Below are positions 1 to 9,349 of a stretch of 51,482 nucleotides of DNA, piece after piece. Source of the stretch: Sulfurivirga sp. (GTDB taxonomy: Bacteria; Pseudomonadota; Gammaproteobacteria; Thiomicrospirales; Thiomicrospiraceae). The notes under the pieces are model-generated. The model saw only the letters and a program-made list of their open reading frames with translations. It was not told where the DNA came from and ran no database searches. Each line of letters opens with the position of its first letter. The stretch's first letter is position 1. The stretch lies in NCBI RefSeq assembly GCF_015490265.1, contig NZ_WFYD01000011.1, forward strand, positions 1 through 51,482, read 5' to 3'. The translations under genes were made by a program, and so were the position numbers.

Positions 1-405
1 AAGGGGACCCGGCTGCATGTCCTTTCCGTGGATGACGCGCTCAAGCTGCTCAAGGACAAGGGCTACAAGGCCTCGAAGATGGACAAGGACTCCATCAGCA
101 TGACCTATGAGGGCAGCAAGATCCTGCTGGTGCGCTATGACGACGGGGACTGGCAGAGCTACTATGGCACCAGCGGCATCTACATGACGCCCGCTCAGAT
201 CAACGAATGGAACCGCACCAAACGCCTCAACCGCGCCTACATCGACAGTGACGGCAATCCGGTGATCGAGTCTGACCTGCTGGTGGGCGACGGCATCACG
301 GACGGACAGTTCATGAACTTCGTCAAGGTGTTCATCGACGTCATCCGCCCGCAGTTCAAGGCGTTTGTCATCGACAAGGGCAGCACGAAGAAGCCGGGCA
401 AGTAA
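1..405 (+). CDS. YbjN-like domain protein (5' truncated by window edge)
   Basis: Open frame continues upstream of the GTG at 28 to the window start (KGTRLHVLSVDDALKLL...); pattern resembles YbjN-family sensory proteins (SDLLVGDGITDGQFMNFVKVF). Followed by a terminator at 428-450. Confidence 0.6.
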   Translation, partial: KGTRLHVLSVDDALKLLKDKGYKASKMDKDSISMTYEGSKILLVRYDDGDWQSYYGTSGIYMTPAQINEWNRTKRLNRAYIDSDGNPVIESDLLVGDGITDGQFMNFVKVFIDVIRPQFKAFVIDKGSTKKPGK

Positions 406-427
406 GCCTTTTCCGCCCGTTCAGACA

Positions 428-450
428 GGCCGGCGCAAGCCGGCCTTTTT
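428..450 (+). terminator. Rho-independent terminator
   Basis: GGCCGGC-GCAA-GCCGGCC followed by TTTTT. Confidence 0.85.
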
Positions 451-460
451 CGTTTGCCCG

Positions 461-847
461 TCAGCCACGCGGCCCGAGCAGTTCGATCTGGTACCCGTCC
501 GGATCTTCCACAAAGGCGATGATGGTGGTGCCTGCGTTCATCGGCCCCGCCTCGCGGATGATCTTGCCGCCCCGAGCACGGATCTCCTCCACCGCCCGAT
601 AGACATCGTCCACCTCAATGGCGATGTGGCCGAAGCCATTGCCCAGATCGTAGTGGTCCACGCCCCAGTTGTAGGTGAGCTCCAGCACGCAGGTATCCTT
701 CTCCTCGCCGTAGCCGAGGAAGGCCAGGGTGAACTTGCCGTCCGGATAGTCCTTGCGCCGCAGCAGTTTCATGCCCAGCACCTTGGTGTAGAAGTCGATG
801 GAACGGTCAAGATCGCCCACGCGGATCATGGTGTGCAGGAATCGCAT
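461..847 (-). CDS. gloA: Lactoylglutathione lyase (glyoxalase I)
   Basis: [47 protein letters not shown]...; canonical GloA. Confidence 0.96.
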   Translation of the reverse strand: MRFLHTMIRVGDLDRSIDFYTKVLGMKLLRRKDYPDGKFTLAFLGYGEEKDTCVLELTYNWGVDHYDLGNGFGHIAIEVDDVYRAVEEIRARGGKIIREAGPMNAGTTIIAFVEDPDGYQIELLGPRG

Positions 848-1986
848 TGTCTAAATCCTCCGTGTCTGAAGATGAACAGTGCCAGCAGCGCCAGCGCCAA
901 TGATACGGCATACCCCAGCGTGCCGCCGCCCCAGTGCCACAGCCAGCCACCCAGCAGCGCCCCCACGCCGCCGCCCAGACCGTGACTGATGGCCGCATAG
1001 AGTCCCTGCCCGCGCACCTGTACCGGACCGGTAAAGATGCGGTCGATGAGGGTGATGGCGCAGCCGTGGAACAGGGCGTAGCTGGCGGCATGCAGTGCCT
1101 GGGCGAACAGCTGCACCGCCACCTCCGTGGGCCAGAGCATGTTCAGTCCCCAGCGCAAAGCCGTCAGGACGATGGCCACCTGCATGAGCGTCTCCACCGA
1201 CCAGCGGGCGAACAGCCGGTGCATCAACGAGAACAGCCCCACCTCCACGGCCACCGCCCAGGCCCACAGCAGGCTGATGAAGCTCTCGCCATAGCCCGCC
1301 TCGCGCCACGCCAGCGAATAGAAGTTGTAATAGACCCCGTGGGAGGCGGTCACCAGAAAGGTGGTGGCCAGCAGCGCCCACACCGTGGGGCGGCGCAGCA
1401 GCGCCCTCATGGAAGCCTCCGCCTCGTGATGCGCTGGTCGCGCCTCATCCCGCAGCCGCAGCGTGATGAAAAACACCAGTGCCGCCGCAGCGGTCAGCCA
1501 GACGGGCAGCTGCTCGATGCCGCCTCGCTCCAGCCCGGCACCGGCCACCATCACAGCGACGATGAAGCCCACCGATCCCCACAGGCGGATGCGCCCGTAG
1601 CGGCCCTTGTCGTGCAGACGTTCCAGCGTGATCGCCTCCACCTGCGGCAGCATGGCGTGGTAGAAGAAGCTGAAGGCCAGCGCCACCAGCAGTACCGGCC
1701 AGAAACGGGTGGTGAGCAGCCAGCCGGAGACAAACAGCAGCGTCAGCCCCGCCGCCAACCGTGCCCAGCGCGCCTTGTGGCCGGACTGATCACTCAGGTG
1801 ACCCCACAGGGCCGGCGCGATCAGCTTGGTGCCGATGAAGGCCCCCATGACCACGCCGATCTGCACCGGTGTCAGACCCAGATGGTCCAGCCACAGGCTG
1901 GCGTAGGGCACCAGCACGCCCAGCAGGGCGAAGTAGAAGAAATAGAAGCCGGACAGGTCGCCGTAGCGCAGCCAGTGGGTGCGCAT
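826..1986 (-). CDS. MFS transporter, PPP (3-phenylpropionate/HcaT-like) family
   Basis: 386 aa hydrophobic protein, [41 protein letters not shown]; HcaT-like N-terminus. Confidence 0.85.
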   Translation of the reverse strand: MRTHWLRYGDLSGFYFFYFALLGVLVPYASLWLDHLGLTPVQIGVVMGAFIGTKLIAPALWGHLSDQSGHKARWARLAAGLTLLFVSGWLLTTRFWPVLLVALAFSFFYHAMLPQVEAITLERLHDKGRYGRIRLWGSVGFIVAVMVAGAGLERGGIEQLPVWLTAAAALVFFITLRLRDEARPAHHEAEASMRALLRRPTVWALLATTFLVTASHGVYYNFYSLAWREAGYGESFISLLWAWAVAVEVGLFSLMHRLFARWSVETLMQVAIVLTALRWGLNMLWPTEVAVQLFAQALHAASYALFHGCAITLIDRIFTGPVQVRGQGLYAAISHGLGGGVGALLGGWLWHWGGGTLGYAVSLALALLALFIFRHGGFRQCDSCTP

Positions 1987-1989
1987 GGC

Positions 1990-3093
1990 TCAGTCGTTCA
2001 GGCGCGCCAGATCCGGCATGGGCGGGGTCACGTCGGCGTTCTGGGCGCGGTGGCGCAGCCAGTGGTCCATCAGCACCAGCGCCAGCTGCGCCTCGGCGAT
2101 GGGCACGGCGCGGATGCCGACGCAGGGATCGTGCCGCCCCTTGGTGACCATCTCGGTGGGCCGCATGTCGCGGGTGACGCTGCGCCCGGGCACCATGATG
2201 CTGGAAGTGGGCTTGAGCGCCAGCCGGGCGATGATGTCCTGCCCGGTGGAGATGCCGCCCAGCACACCGCCGGCGTGATTGGAGAGGAAGCCCCGCTCCG
2301 GGGTGATCTCGTCCCGATGCTCGCTGCCCCGCTGGCTGACCACGGCGAAGCCATCACCGATCTCCACCCCCTTGACGGCGTTGATGCTCATCAAGGCCTT
2401 GGCGATGTCGGCATCCAGACGGTCGAACACCGGCTCGCCCAGCCCCACCGGCACGCCGGTGGCCACCACCTCCACCAGCGCACCGATGGAGTCGCCGGTC
2501 TTTTTCAGATCGATGAGAAACTGCTCCATCTTCGGCAATGCCTCCGGATCGGGGCAGAAGAGCGGGTTGGTGGCGATGAAGTCCCGCTCCACCCGCTCAA
2601 TGGCCACCGGGCCGATCTGGCGCACGTAGCCGTAGATCTCCACCCCCAGCCGCTCGCGCAGATACTTGCGGGCAATGGCGCCGGCGGCCACGCGCATGGC
2701 CGTCTCCCGCGCCGAGGAACGTCCCCCGCCGCGATAGTCGCGGATGCCGTATTTCTGCAGGTAAGTGTAGTCCGCATGGGCCGGGCGGAAGGTGTCGGCG
2801 ATCTTGCCGTAGTCGCGGGAACGCTGGTCGGTGTTCTCAATCACCATGGCGATCGGCGTGCCGGTGGTGCGCCCTTCGAACACGCCGGAGAGAATGCGCA
2901 CCTGGTCCGGTTCGCGCCGCGGTGTGGTGAACTTGGAGCTGCCGGGGCGACGCCGGTCCAGATCCCGCTGAATATCCGCCTCGCTCAGTTCCAGCCCCGG
3001 GGGGCAGCCATCCACGATGCACACCAGCGCCGGACCGTGGCTCTCGCCGGCGGTGGTGACGCGAAACAGTTCTCCCAGCGTGTTGCCTGCCAT
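1990..3093 (-). CDS. aroC: Chorismate synthase
   Basis: [51 protein letters not shown]...; canonical AroC. Confidence 0.98.
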   Translation of the reverse strand: MAGNTLGELFRVTTAGESHGPALVCIVDGCPPGLELSEADIQRDLDRRRPGSSKFTTPRREPDQVRILSGVFEGRTTGTPIAMVIENTDQRSRDYGKIADTFRPAHADYTYLQKYGIRDYRGGGRSSARETAMRVAAGAIARKYLRERLGVEIYGYVRQIGPVAIERVERDFIATNPLFCPDPEALPKMEQFLIDLKKTGDSIGALVEVVATGVPVGLGEPVFDRLDADIAKALMSINAVKGVEIGDGFAVVSQRGSEHRDEITPERGFLSNHAGGVLGGISTGQDIIARLALKPTSSIMVPGRSVTRDMRPTEMVTKGRHDPCVGIRAVPIAEAQLALVLMDHWLRHRAQNADVTPPMPDLARLND

Positions 3094-3165
3094 GGCGACC
3101 TCCTGAAAACGTCAATCCGCATATTCTATCAGCCCGCCATCACACTGCCTTGGCGCCTGAGACGA

Positions 3166-3193
3166 AAAAGGCGCGCCCAAGGGCGCGCCTTTT
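3166..3193. terminator. Bidirectional intrinsic terminator downstream of the carbonic anhydrase gene
   Basis: AAAA-GGCGCGCCC-AA-GGGCGCGCC-TTTT. Confidence 0.85.
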
Positions 3194-3218
3194 CCCGTGC
3201 TGGAACACCGAAACGCGT

Positions 3219-4037
3219 TTACTGACCGCTCCAGGACTTGAGCATGTGACGGGCATAGTGCGGCTGCACCGGACGGTTGTTGTGGCCCAGCAGCTTCTGC
3301 AGGGCGGCGATCTGCGCCTCGGACGCCTCGATCGGCTGACGGAACACCATCCAGTAGACCCCTTCAGAGCACGGCGGGGTGGTCAGTGAGCCACTGTACT
3401 TGTAGAAGCGGCGGTCATGGGGAAAGAACTTCGTAAGATCGATATGTACCTGCTCATGGGTGTGCGCCTTGCCGATATCCGCCGGCAGGTGATCGATCAG
3501 CTTCTGCAATTCCGGATTTTCCGCCCCGGTGCGGTAGAGAATGCCGATCACCGCCAGATTGCCATGGGCGTCCTTGTGCACCAGATGCATCTCCATCGGC
3601 AGATTCTCGCCGTTATGCTGGTGCTCGCTGGGCGTGTGGAAGTGAAACTGCAACAGATCGAAGCGGTGACCACCCACCTTGATGTAGCTGCCGGCAGGAT
3701 AGTTGACCTGCACCGTATGACCGTTGTTGATCACGTTCAGCGCCGGCGTGCCGTAGGCGATGTCCACGGCCGGCAGGCCGACCGTACCCACCGCCAGCGT
3801 GTCATCCAGATTGACCGGCGACTGGTTGCGCCCGGTCTTGCAGGTGGAAAACCCGGGATCAAGATCGCCCCAGTGCGCGGGGCCGGTCGCACCCTCGTAA
3901 CCCCAGTGGGCAGTATGAGCATGCGCGGCAGCCGGCGCATGGGCGCCATGCTCCGCATGCTCCTTGGCCAGCGCCAGTCCGCTGCCAGCCGCCCACAGGG
4001 CGACACCCAGTGCCAGTGCGTGTTTCTTCATGTGCAA
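3219..4037 (-). CDS. Secreted alpha-class carbonic anhydrase with His-rich N-terminal linker
   Basis: Signal peptide (MHMKKHALALGVALWAAGSGLALA), HWGYEG...RNQSPV, QFHFHTPSEH, MEMHLVHKD, SLTTPPCSEGV motifs of alpha-CA. Confidence 0.95.
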   Translation of the reverse strand: MHMKKHALALGVALWAAGSGLALAKEHAEHGAHAPAAAHAHTAHWGYEGATGPAHWGDLDPGFSTCKTGRNQSPVNLDDTLAVGTVGLPAVDIAYGTPALNVINNGHTVQVNYPAGSYIKVGGHRFDLLQFHFHTPSEHQHNGENLPMEMHLVHKDAHGNLAVIGILYRTGAENPELQKLIDHLPADIGKAHTHEQVHIDLTKFFPHDRRFYKYSGSLTTPPCSEGVYWMVFRQPIEASEAQIAALQKLLGHNNRPVQPHYARHMLKSWSGQ

Positions 4038-4065
4038 TGCCTCCGAACAATCATTTCAACCAAAC

Positions 4066-4103
4066 AAAAAACGCCCGCCATTCTATCGGGATGGCGGGCG
4101 CGT
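4066..4103 (-). terminator. Intrinsic terminator between the two carbonic anhydrase genes
   Basis: CGCCCGCCAT/ATGGCGGGCG stem; on the minus strand the stem is followed by a T-tract. Confidence 0.75.
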
Positions 4104-4148
4104 TTAATAACAGTTACCTATATTCAGGATTGCAAAATTAGCCGCTGA

Positions 4149-5141
4149 TCAATAGTAATAGACCGGTTCGTCCTGCCGCTGCTCGAACCAGGACTTGAGG
4201 ATATGGCGGGCGTAGCGGGGCTGCACAGGCCGATTGTTGGCGCCCAGCACCCGCTCCATGGCCTCCAACTGCTCGGGTGCAGCCTCCACCGGTGTCTTGA
4301 ACACCATCCAGTAGACCCCTTCCGAACAGGGCGGCGTGGTCAGCGAGCCGCTGTATTTGTAAAAGCGCGTGTCCTTCGGAAAGAATTTGACCGCATTGAC
4401 GCGCACCTCTCGGTAGCGGACCGGCTTGCCCGGCTTTTTCGGCAGGTGCCGGATGAGCTTTTCCAGCTCATTGTTGAACGCCCCTTCCTTGAACAGGATG
4501 CCGATCACCGCCAGATTGCCGTCCCCGTCCCGGTGCACCAGATGCATTTCCATCGGATAGTTGAAGCCGTCCAGCTGATGTTCGCTGGGCGTGTGGAAGT
4601 GGAACTGGAGCAGTTCATAGCGGTGATCGCCCACCTTGATGTAGCTGTTGCCGACCGGATAGCTCACCTGCACCGTATGGCCGTTATTGACGATCTTCAT
4701 CTGTGGCGCGCCATAGACCACTTCCAGCGAAGGCAGATCCTGCGCACCCACACTGCCCTTCTTGCGGCGGATGTCCACCGGCGACTGGTTGCGCCCCAGC
4801 TTGCACAGAATGTAGTCCGGGGACAGATCGCCCCAGTGACGCGGGCCGGTATCCCCGCGATAGCCCCAGTGGACACCGTGTTTCCCCGCCGCCTTTTTAT
4901 GGGAGGCCGGCTTCCGGGCGGGTGCCTGTGCTGCATGCCCCTCAGAAGATGGACGGCCATGGCTACTATCTGCCGTCCCGCCGGCATATTTCTGCGCTTC
5001 CTGCTCCAGATTGATGATGGGCTGATCCGGGGGCAGCTTGACCGGCTTGACCTTGTGACCGGCTGGCGGTGCGCCATGTTCCGCCGCGGCCGCGCCGCTG
5101 CTCAGCGCCAGCCCCAGCATCAATACGACAATGCGTTTCAT
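4149..5141 (-). CDS. Secreted alpha-class carbonic anhydrase with long basic N-terminal extension
   Basis: Signal peptide, about 90 aa linker, then HWGYRGDTGPRHWGDLSP...RNQSPVDI, FHFHTPSEHQ, SLTTPPCSEGVYW. Confidence 0.94.
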   Translation of the reverse strand: MKRIVVLMLGLALSSGAAAAEHGAPPAGHKVKPVKLPPDQPIINLEQEAQKYAGGTADSSHGRPSSEGHAAQAPARKPASHKKAAGKHGVHWGYRGDTGPRHWGDLSPDYILCKLGRNQSPVDIRRKKGSVGAQDLPSLEVVYGAPQMKIVNNGHTVQVSYPVGNSYIKVGDHRYELLQFHFHTPSEHQLDGFNYPMEMHLVHRDGDGNLAVIGILFKEGAFNNELEKLIRHLPKKPGKPVRYREVRVNAVKFFPKDTRFYKYSGSLTTPPCSEGVYWMVFKTPVEAAPEQLEAMERVLGANNRPVQPRYARHILKSWFEQRQDEPVYYY

Positions 5142-6076
5142 GCGTTCGTTCCCTCTCTGCGCGCCTGCAGAATATCGTCAAAGGCTTCCAGCTCCGAGCG
5201 GTTGAGGGCGAACACGCCCTCCCCACCCCGTTCGAACTCGAACCAGTAGAACGGCAGCTCCGGGTAGGCCTCTACCAGATTCATCCAGCTGACACCCACC
5301 TCCACGATCAGCACGCCGTTGTCCGTCAGGTAGTTCTTGGCATCGGCAAGCATCTTCCGTACCAGATCCAACCCATCCTCGCCGGCGGCCAGCCCCAGTT
5401 CCGGCTCCTGGCGGTATTCCGGCGGCAGATGGGCCATCTCGATGGCGTCCACATAGGGCGGATTGGAGAGAATCAGGTCATACCTGCGCCCCTCAAGGGC
5501 GGAAAACAGATCGGAGTGGATCACCTCGGCGCGGCCCTCGAGGCCGTGCAGCACCACATTCTCACGCGCCACCTCGAGCGCCTCCGGCGAGATGTCGGCA
5601 AGATCCACCCGCGCATGGGGCAGCGCCTGCAGGCTGGCGATCCCGATGCAGCCGGAGCCGGTGCACAGGTCCAGCACCCGTGTCACCGCCTCCGGATCCA
5701 CCCAGCCGTCAAACTGCCGTTCGATCAGCTCCGCGATGGGAGAACGGGGCACCAGCACATGCTCGTTCACCTTGAAACGCAGCCCGGCAAACCACGCCTC
5801 GCCCACCAGATAGGCCGCCGGCTTGCGGGTCTCTATGCGCTGGTCGAACAGCCGCGCCAACTCTGCCCTTTCGGCCAGCGTCAGGCGGCTGTGCCAGTAG
5901 CGTTCCGGCAGATTCCAGGGCAGTTTCAGGGCGGAAAAAGCCAGAAAGCGCGCCTCATCCAGTGCATTGTCAGTGCCATGGCCGTAATGCAGACCGGCAC
6001 GCTCGAAGCGACTTGCGCCCCAGCGGATGAAGTCGATCAGGGTTTCCAGCCCCTCTGGCTGTTCCGAATGCAGCAT
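5138..6076 (-). CDS. prmB: 50S ribosomal protein L3 N(5)-glutamine methyltransferase
   Basis: NPPY methyltransferase motif (LILSNPPYVDAIEMAHLPPEYRQEPELGLAAGEDGLDLVRK), PrmB-type N-terminus. Confidence 0.93.
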   Translation of the reverse strand: MLHSEQPEGLETLIDFIRWGASRFERAGLHYGHGTDNALDEARFLAFSALKLPWNLPERYWHSRLTLAERAELARLFDQRIETRKPAAYLVGEAWFAGLRFKVNEHVLVPRSPIAELIERQFDGWVDPEAVTRVLDLCTGSGCIGIASLQALPHARVDLADISPEALEVARENVVLHGLEGRAEVIHSDLFSALEGRRYDLILSNPPYVDAIEMAHLPPEYRQEPELGLAAGEDGLDLVRKMLADAKNYLTDNGVLIVEVGVSWMNLVEAYPELPFYWFEFERGGEGVFALNRSELEAFDDILQARREGTNA

Positions 6077-6156
6077 GAAGTCATCTCGCCTTGAAGTTCA
6101 GGCGGACATTATCGGTGGAAAACGGGAATTTGCGAAGGAAAACGAAGAAGGGAGTG

Positions 6157-6230
6157 TGGAGGCCGGGGCCGGAATCGAACCGACGTCCAAGGATTTGCAA
6201 TCCTCTGTATAACCACTCTACCACCCGGCC
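6157..6230 (-). tRNA. tRNA-Cys (GCA)
   Basis: GGCCGGGTGGTAGAGTGGTTATACAGAGGATTGCAAATCCTTGGACGTCGGTTCGATTCCGGCCCCGGCCTCCA; cloverleaf with encoded CCA. Confidence 0.96.
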
Positions 6231-6234
6231 GAAC

Positions 6235-6310
6235 TGGAGCGGGAAACGGGACTCGAACCCGCGACCCCAACCTTGGCAAGGTTGTGCTCTACCAACTGAG
6301 CTATTCCCGC
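6235..6310 (-). tRNA. tRNA-Gly (GCC)
   Basis: GCGGGAATAGCTCAGTTGGTAGAGCACAACCTTGCCAAGGTTGGGGTCGCGAGTTCGAGTCCCGTTTCCCGCTCCA. Confidence 0.97.
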
Positions 6311-6346
6311 GAAGTGCTGCGTATTATAGAGCAGCGCGGACGGTTG

Positions 6347-6646
6347 TCAATGCCCGCCCTGACACGCGGGTGAGGCCGGCGCCGCCCCCTTCTCGGCCCA
6401 CTCCTGCGGCGTGTAGGTATGCAGCGCCAGCGCATGGAAACGGGGCAGCAGCGCCGCCAGCGCCCGATTGACGGCGCGATGGCGGGCGATCAGCTTCTCG
6501 CCCTCAAAGCGGTCGCTGACCAGCACCACCTTGAAGTGACTTTCCGTGGCCGGACCACTGTGCATGTGGCTCTCGTTGATCACCTCCAGATGCACCGGCG
6601 CGAACGCCTCGCGCAATGTCTGTTCGATCTGCGCCTGCAGACTCAT
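6347..6646 (-). CDS. bolA: BolA family transcriptional/Fe-S regulator
   Basis: MSLQAQIEQTLREAFAPVHLEVINESHMHSGPATESHFKVVLVSDRFEG; BolA signature. Confidence 0.92.
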   Translation of the reverse strand: MSLQAQIEQTLREAFAPVHLEVINESHMHSGPATESHFKVVLVSDRFEGEKLIARHRAVNRALAALLPRFHALALHTYTPQEWAEKGAAPASPACQGGH

Positions 6647-7128
6647 CAGTAATTCTCCACAATACCTTCGATGATGCTACGCAGCAGCTTTTCAACCGGC
6701 TTGTAGGCGGGCGTGTCCGCCGGCGGCACCCGATAGCTCAGATACACCTTGCCCGGCTCGCCCTTCACGTCATACACGGCGATGGCATAGGGGCACAGCA
6801 CCACATTGTGCGGATTGGCGCGCACCAGCTTCTGAGAGATATCCGCCTTGCAGAACAGAAAGATCTCGGAGCCATGGGGATAGACCGAATCCTTGTAGCC
6901 GATGTCCTTGCCGGTGCGGTCCAGCATGGCCTTGGCGTGGCTGATGTAGCTGATCACCATGCCGCGCGACTCGATGGCATCCTTCAGGTCGGCGCGCACA
7001 TCCTCGTAATTGCCTTCCACCTGCCACACCATCGCCTGGCCGATGCGCTGCGGCCAGCCTTCGGCGCCCGCCCAGGCGTTCAACCACAGCCCCAACCACA
7101 GCGTCGCCATCCATACAGCCTTTTTCAT
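6646..7128 (-). CDS. DUF302 domain-containing secreted protein
   Basis: Signal peptide plus EDVRADLKDAIESRGMVISYISHAKAML... typical of DUF302. Confidence 0.8.
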   Translation of the reverse strand: MKKAVWMATLWLGLWLNAWAGAEGWPQRIGQAMVWQVEGNYEDVRADLKDAIESRGMVISYISHAKAMLDRTGKDIGYKDSVYPHGSEIFLFCKADISQKLVRANPHNVVLCPYAIAVYDVKGEPGKVYLSYRVPPADTPAYKPVEKLLRSIIEGIVENY

Positions 7129-7228
7129 CCCCTTACCCCTTTTGTGCCCTGAAAGCTTTCAATTCTACACCTGCGTTCCGGGCAGATAAAATAAGCGGCA
7201 TTTATCCAACCACATCAAGGAGCGTTCC

Positions 7229-7483
7229 ATGAGCAAGATCATCGTCAAGGGCCAGGGCGAGTGCGAATTCGACGGCCAGTTCTCCATTCTGGAATGTCTG
7301 GACGAAGCCGGCTTTGACGTGCCCTACAGCTGCCGGGGCGGCAGCTGTGGCGCCTGCGAGGTGAAGCTGGTGCAGGGCGAGGTGGACTATGTGCAGGAAA
7401 CCGCCTACGAGCCCCAGCCGGGCCACATCCTCACTTGCTCCACCATTCCGAAGAGCGAAATTGTCGAAATCGAGCTGCCCTGA
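7229..7483 (+). CDS. Plant-type [2Fe-2S] ferredoxin
   Basis: VPYSCRGGSCGACEVKLVQGEV...HILTCSTIP cysteine motif. Confidence 0.94.
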   Translation: MSKIIVKGQGECEFDGQFSILECLDEAGFDVPYSCRGGSCGACEVKLVQGEVDYVQETAYEPQPGHILTCSTIPKSEIVEIELP

Positions 7484-7506
7484 GGAAAAACGCCTTCCAC
7501 AGCATG

Positions 7507-7531
7507 AAAAACCGGCCTTGCGCCGGTTTTT
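7507..7531 (+). terminator. Intrinsic terminator after ferredoxin gene
   Basis: AAAACCGGC-CTTGC-GCCGGTTTTT. Confidence 0.8.
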
Positions 7532-7564
7532 CTTTGCGGCGGCTCACGGCCGCTCCGTAAAAAT

Positions 7565-7579
7565 GGGGGAGACCCCGTC
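7565..7579 (+). repeat. GGGGAGACCCCGT palindromic element, copy 1
   Basis: TAAAAATGGGGGAGACCCCGTC; second inverted repeat GCGGC/GCCGC at 7536-7553. Confidence 0.9.
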
Positions 7580-7775
7580 ACCGCCATCCACCGCCATTGC
7601 CGCCGGTCAGACCTTCATCCACGCCAGCCCGGCATTCTCCAGACACGGTGTGCCCAGCAGAAAGCCGGGCGGCATCAAGACAGACCCTCCTCGCCCGCTC
7701 TGCCCCATGGACCCCCCCTGACGCGCGAAAAAACGGGCCATTTTCCGGGCGGCCCGCAACGCATCCTGCAAAAGC

Positions 7776-7790
7776 GGGGGAGACCCCGTC
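7776..7790 (+). repeat. GGGGAGACCCCGT palindromic element, copy 2
   Basis: CTGCAAAAGCGGGGGAGACCCCGTC; second inverted repeat CGGGC-G-GCCCG at 7746-7756. Confidence 0.9.
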
Positions 7791-7898
7791 GCCAACCGCC
7801 CTTCTGACCGTCAATCGCCCCCCTGCATGCCTGACTCCCGATTTCAGAGGCATTCTTTGGGTCGGTTTACGCGCGGCAGACGCGCGTCCTTCAAAATT

Positions 7899-7913
7899 GG
7901 GGGAGACCCCGTC
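7899..7913 (+). repeat. GGGGAGACCCCGT palindromic element, copy 3 (overlaps the radA stop codon)
   Basis: TTCAAAATTGGGGGAGACCCCGTC; second inverted repeat ACGCGC/GCGCGT at 7869-7887. Confidence 0.9.
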
Positions 7914-9279
7914 AGAGTTCGTCCAGTATCCGCAGCGCTTCCTGCACGCTGGCCACCGGCAGCACCTCCATGCCTGCAATGGGCTGACGGGGCGCATTGG
8001 CCTTGGGCACCAGCGCCCGGGTGAAGCCATGCTTGGCCGCCTCGGCAATGCGCTCCTGCCCGGAGCGGACCGGACGCACCTCGCCAGCCAGCCCCACCTC
8101 GCCAAAGACGATCAGATCCTTCGGCAACGCCCTGCCCCGCAGGCTGGAGACGATGGCCGCCAGCACCGCCAGATCCGCCGCGGTTTCGGTCACCCGCACG
8201 CCACCGACCACATTGAGATAGACATCCTGATCTCCCGCCTGCACGCCGCCATGACGGTGCAGCACCGCCAGCAGCATGGCCAGCCGGTTGCCCTCCAGCC
8301 CCACGGTGATGCGCCGCGGCGCGCCGAAAGGCGAGGCATCCACCAGCGCCTGCAACTCCACCAGCAGCGGACGGGTCCCCTCCCACAGCACCATCACCAC
8401 CGAGCCGGGCGCCGTCTGCTCACCACGGCTGAGGAAGATGGCCGACGGGTTGCGCACCTGCTTCATGCCCCCTTCGGTCATGGCGAACACCCCCAGCTCG
8501 TTGACCGCGCCAAAGCGGTTCTTGAGCGCCCTCAAAGTGCGGAAGCGGCTGTCCGGATCCCCCTCCAGAAACAGCACCGCATCAACGATGTGCTCCAGCA
8601 CGCGCGGACCAGCCACCTCGCCCGATTTGGTCACATGCCCCACCAGAAAGATGGCCACATCCCGCTGCTTGGCGAAGCGGGTCAGCAACGCCGCACTCTC
8701 GCGCACCTGACTGACACTGCCCGGCGCGCTGGACAGCCCTGCCAGAGTCAGCGTCTGGATGGAGTCCACCACCATCACCTTCGGCCTGAAGCGCTCCGCC
8801 TGGGCGATGATCGCCTCCACATCCGTTTCCGCCAGCAGGTGCAGGCTGTCCAGCGGCTGGTTCATGCGCCGCGCCCGCAGCGCCACCTGCTGGGGTGACT
8901 CTTCGCCGGTGACATACAGCGCCGGCAGCTGACGGCTGAGCAGCAGCAGCGTCTGCAGCAGCAGGGTGGACTTGCCCACGCCCGGATCACCGCCTACCAG
9001 TGCCACCTCGCCCGGCACAATGCCCCCGCCCAGCACCCGGTCCAGCTCCGACAGACCGCTGGGCAGCCGGGTGACCGCCTCCGCCTCGATCTCATCCAGC
9101 CTTTGCAGGCGGCTCTCGGTCACCCCCGCATAGCCCTTGCCCGACCCACCCTTCGGCGCCGGTGACAGGCGGATCTCCTGCAGGCTGTTCCAGGCACCGC
9201 ACTCGGTGCACTGCCCCTGCCATTTGGAAAATTCCGCGCCACACTCGCTGCACACGAACCCCGTCTTCGCCTTTGCCAT
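7912..9279 (-). CDS. radA: DNA repair protein RadA
   Basis: MAKAKTGFVCSECGAEFSKWQGQCTECGAWNSLQE..., GDPGVGKSTLLLQ Walker A. Start set at 9279 because the ORF extension to 9330 covers a terminator. Confidence 0.96.
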   Translation of the reverse strand: MAKAKTGFVCSECGAEFSKWQGQCTECGAWNSLQEIRLSPAPKGGSGKGYAGVTESRLQRLDEIEAEAVTRLPSGLSELDRVLGGGIVPGEVALVGGDPGVGKSTLLLQTLLLLSRQLPALYVTGEESPQQVALRARRMNQPLDSLHLLAETDVEAIIAQAERFRPKVMVVDSIQTLTLAGLSSAPGSVSQVRESAALLTRFAKQRDVAIFLVGHVTKSGEVAGPRVLEHIVDAVLFLEGDPDSRFRTLRALKNRFGAVNELGVFAMTEGGMKQVRNPSAIFLSRGEQTAPGSVVMVLWEGTRPLLVELQALVDASPFGAPRRITVGLEGNRLAMLLAVLHRHGGVQAGDQDVYLNVVGGVRVTETAADLAVLAAIVSSLRGRALPKDLIVFGEVGLAGEVRPVRSGQERIAEAAKHGFTRALVPKANAPRQPIAGMEVLPVASVQEALRILDEL

Positions 9280-9298
9280 GTCCACCTCGTCCAGATGC

Positions 9299-9324
9299 AA
9301 AAAGCCCCGCTCATGCGGGGCTTT
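9299..9324. terminator. Intrinsic terminator of the petABC operon
   Basis: AAAAAGCCCCGC-TCAT-GCGGGGCTTT. Confidence 0.8.
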
Positions 9325-9349
9325 CATCATACTACGAAGCTCCAGTCGG

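Noticed and set aside
934-3225. 763-aa open frame antisense to the MFS gene and aroC
   Set aside because: Antisense artefact; spans two well-supported genes.
7565-7913. Possible CRISPR array (three repeats with spacers)
   Set aside because: Spacing is irregular (211 and 123 bp), repeats are only about 15-25 bp, copies also occur inside genes and in another locus, and no cas genes are present.
7597-8898. 433-aa open frame running from the repeat-rich intergenic region into antisense radA
   Set aside because: Mostly antisense to radA; the intergenic part just translates the repeat (GETPS) and has no protein-like features.
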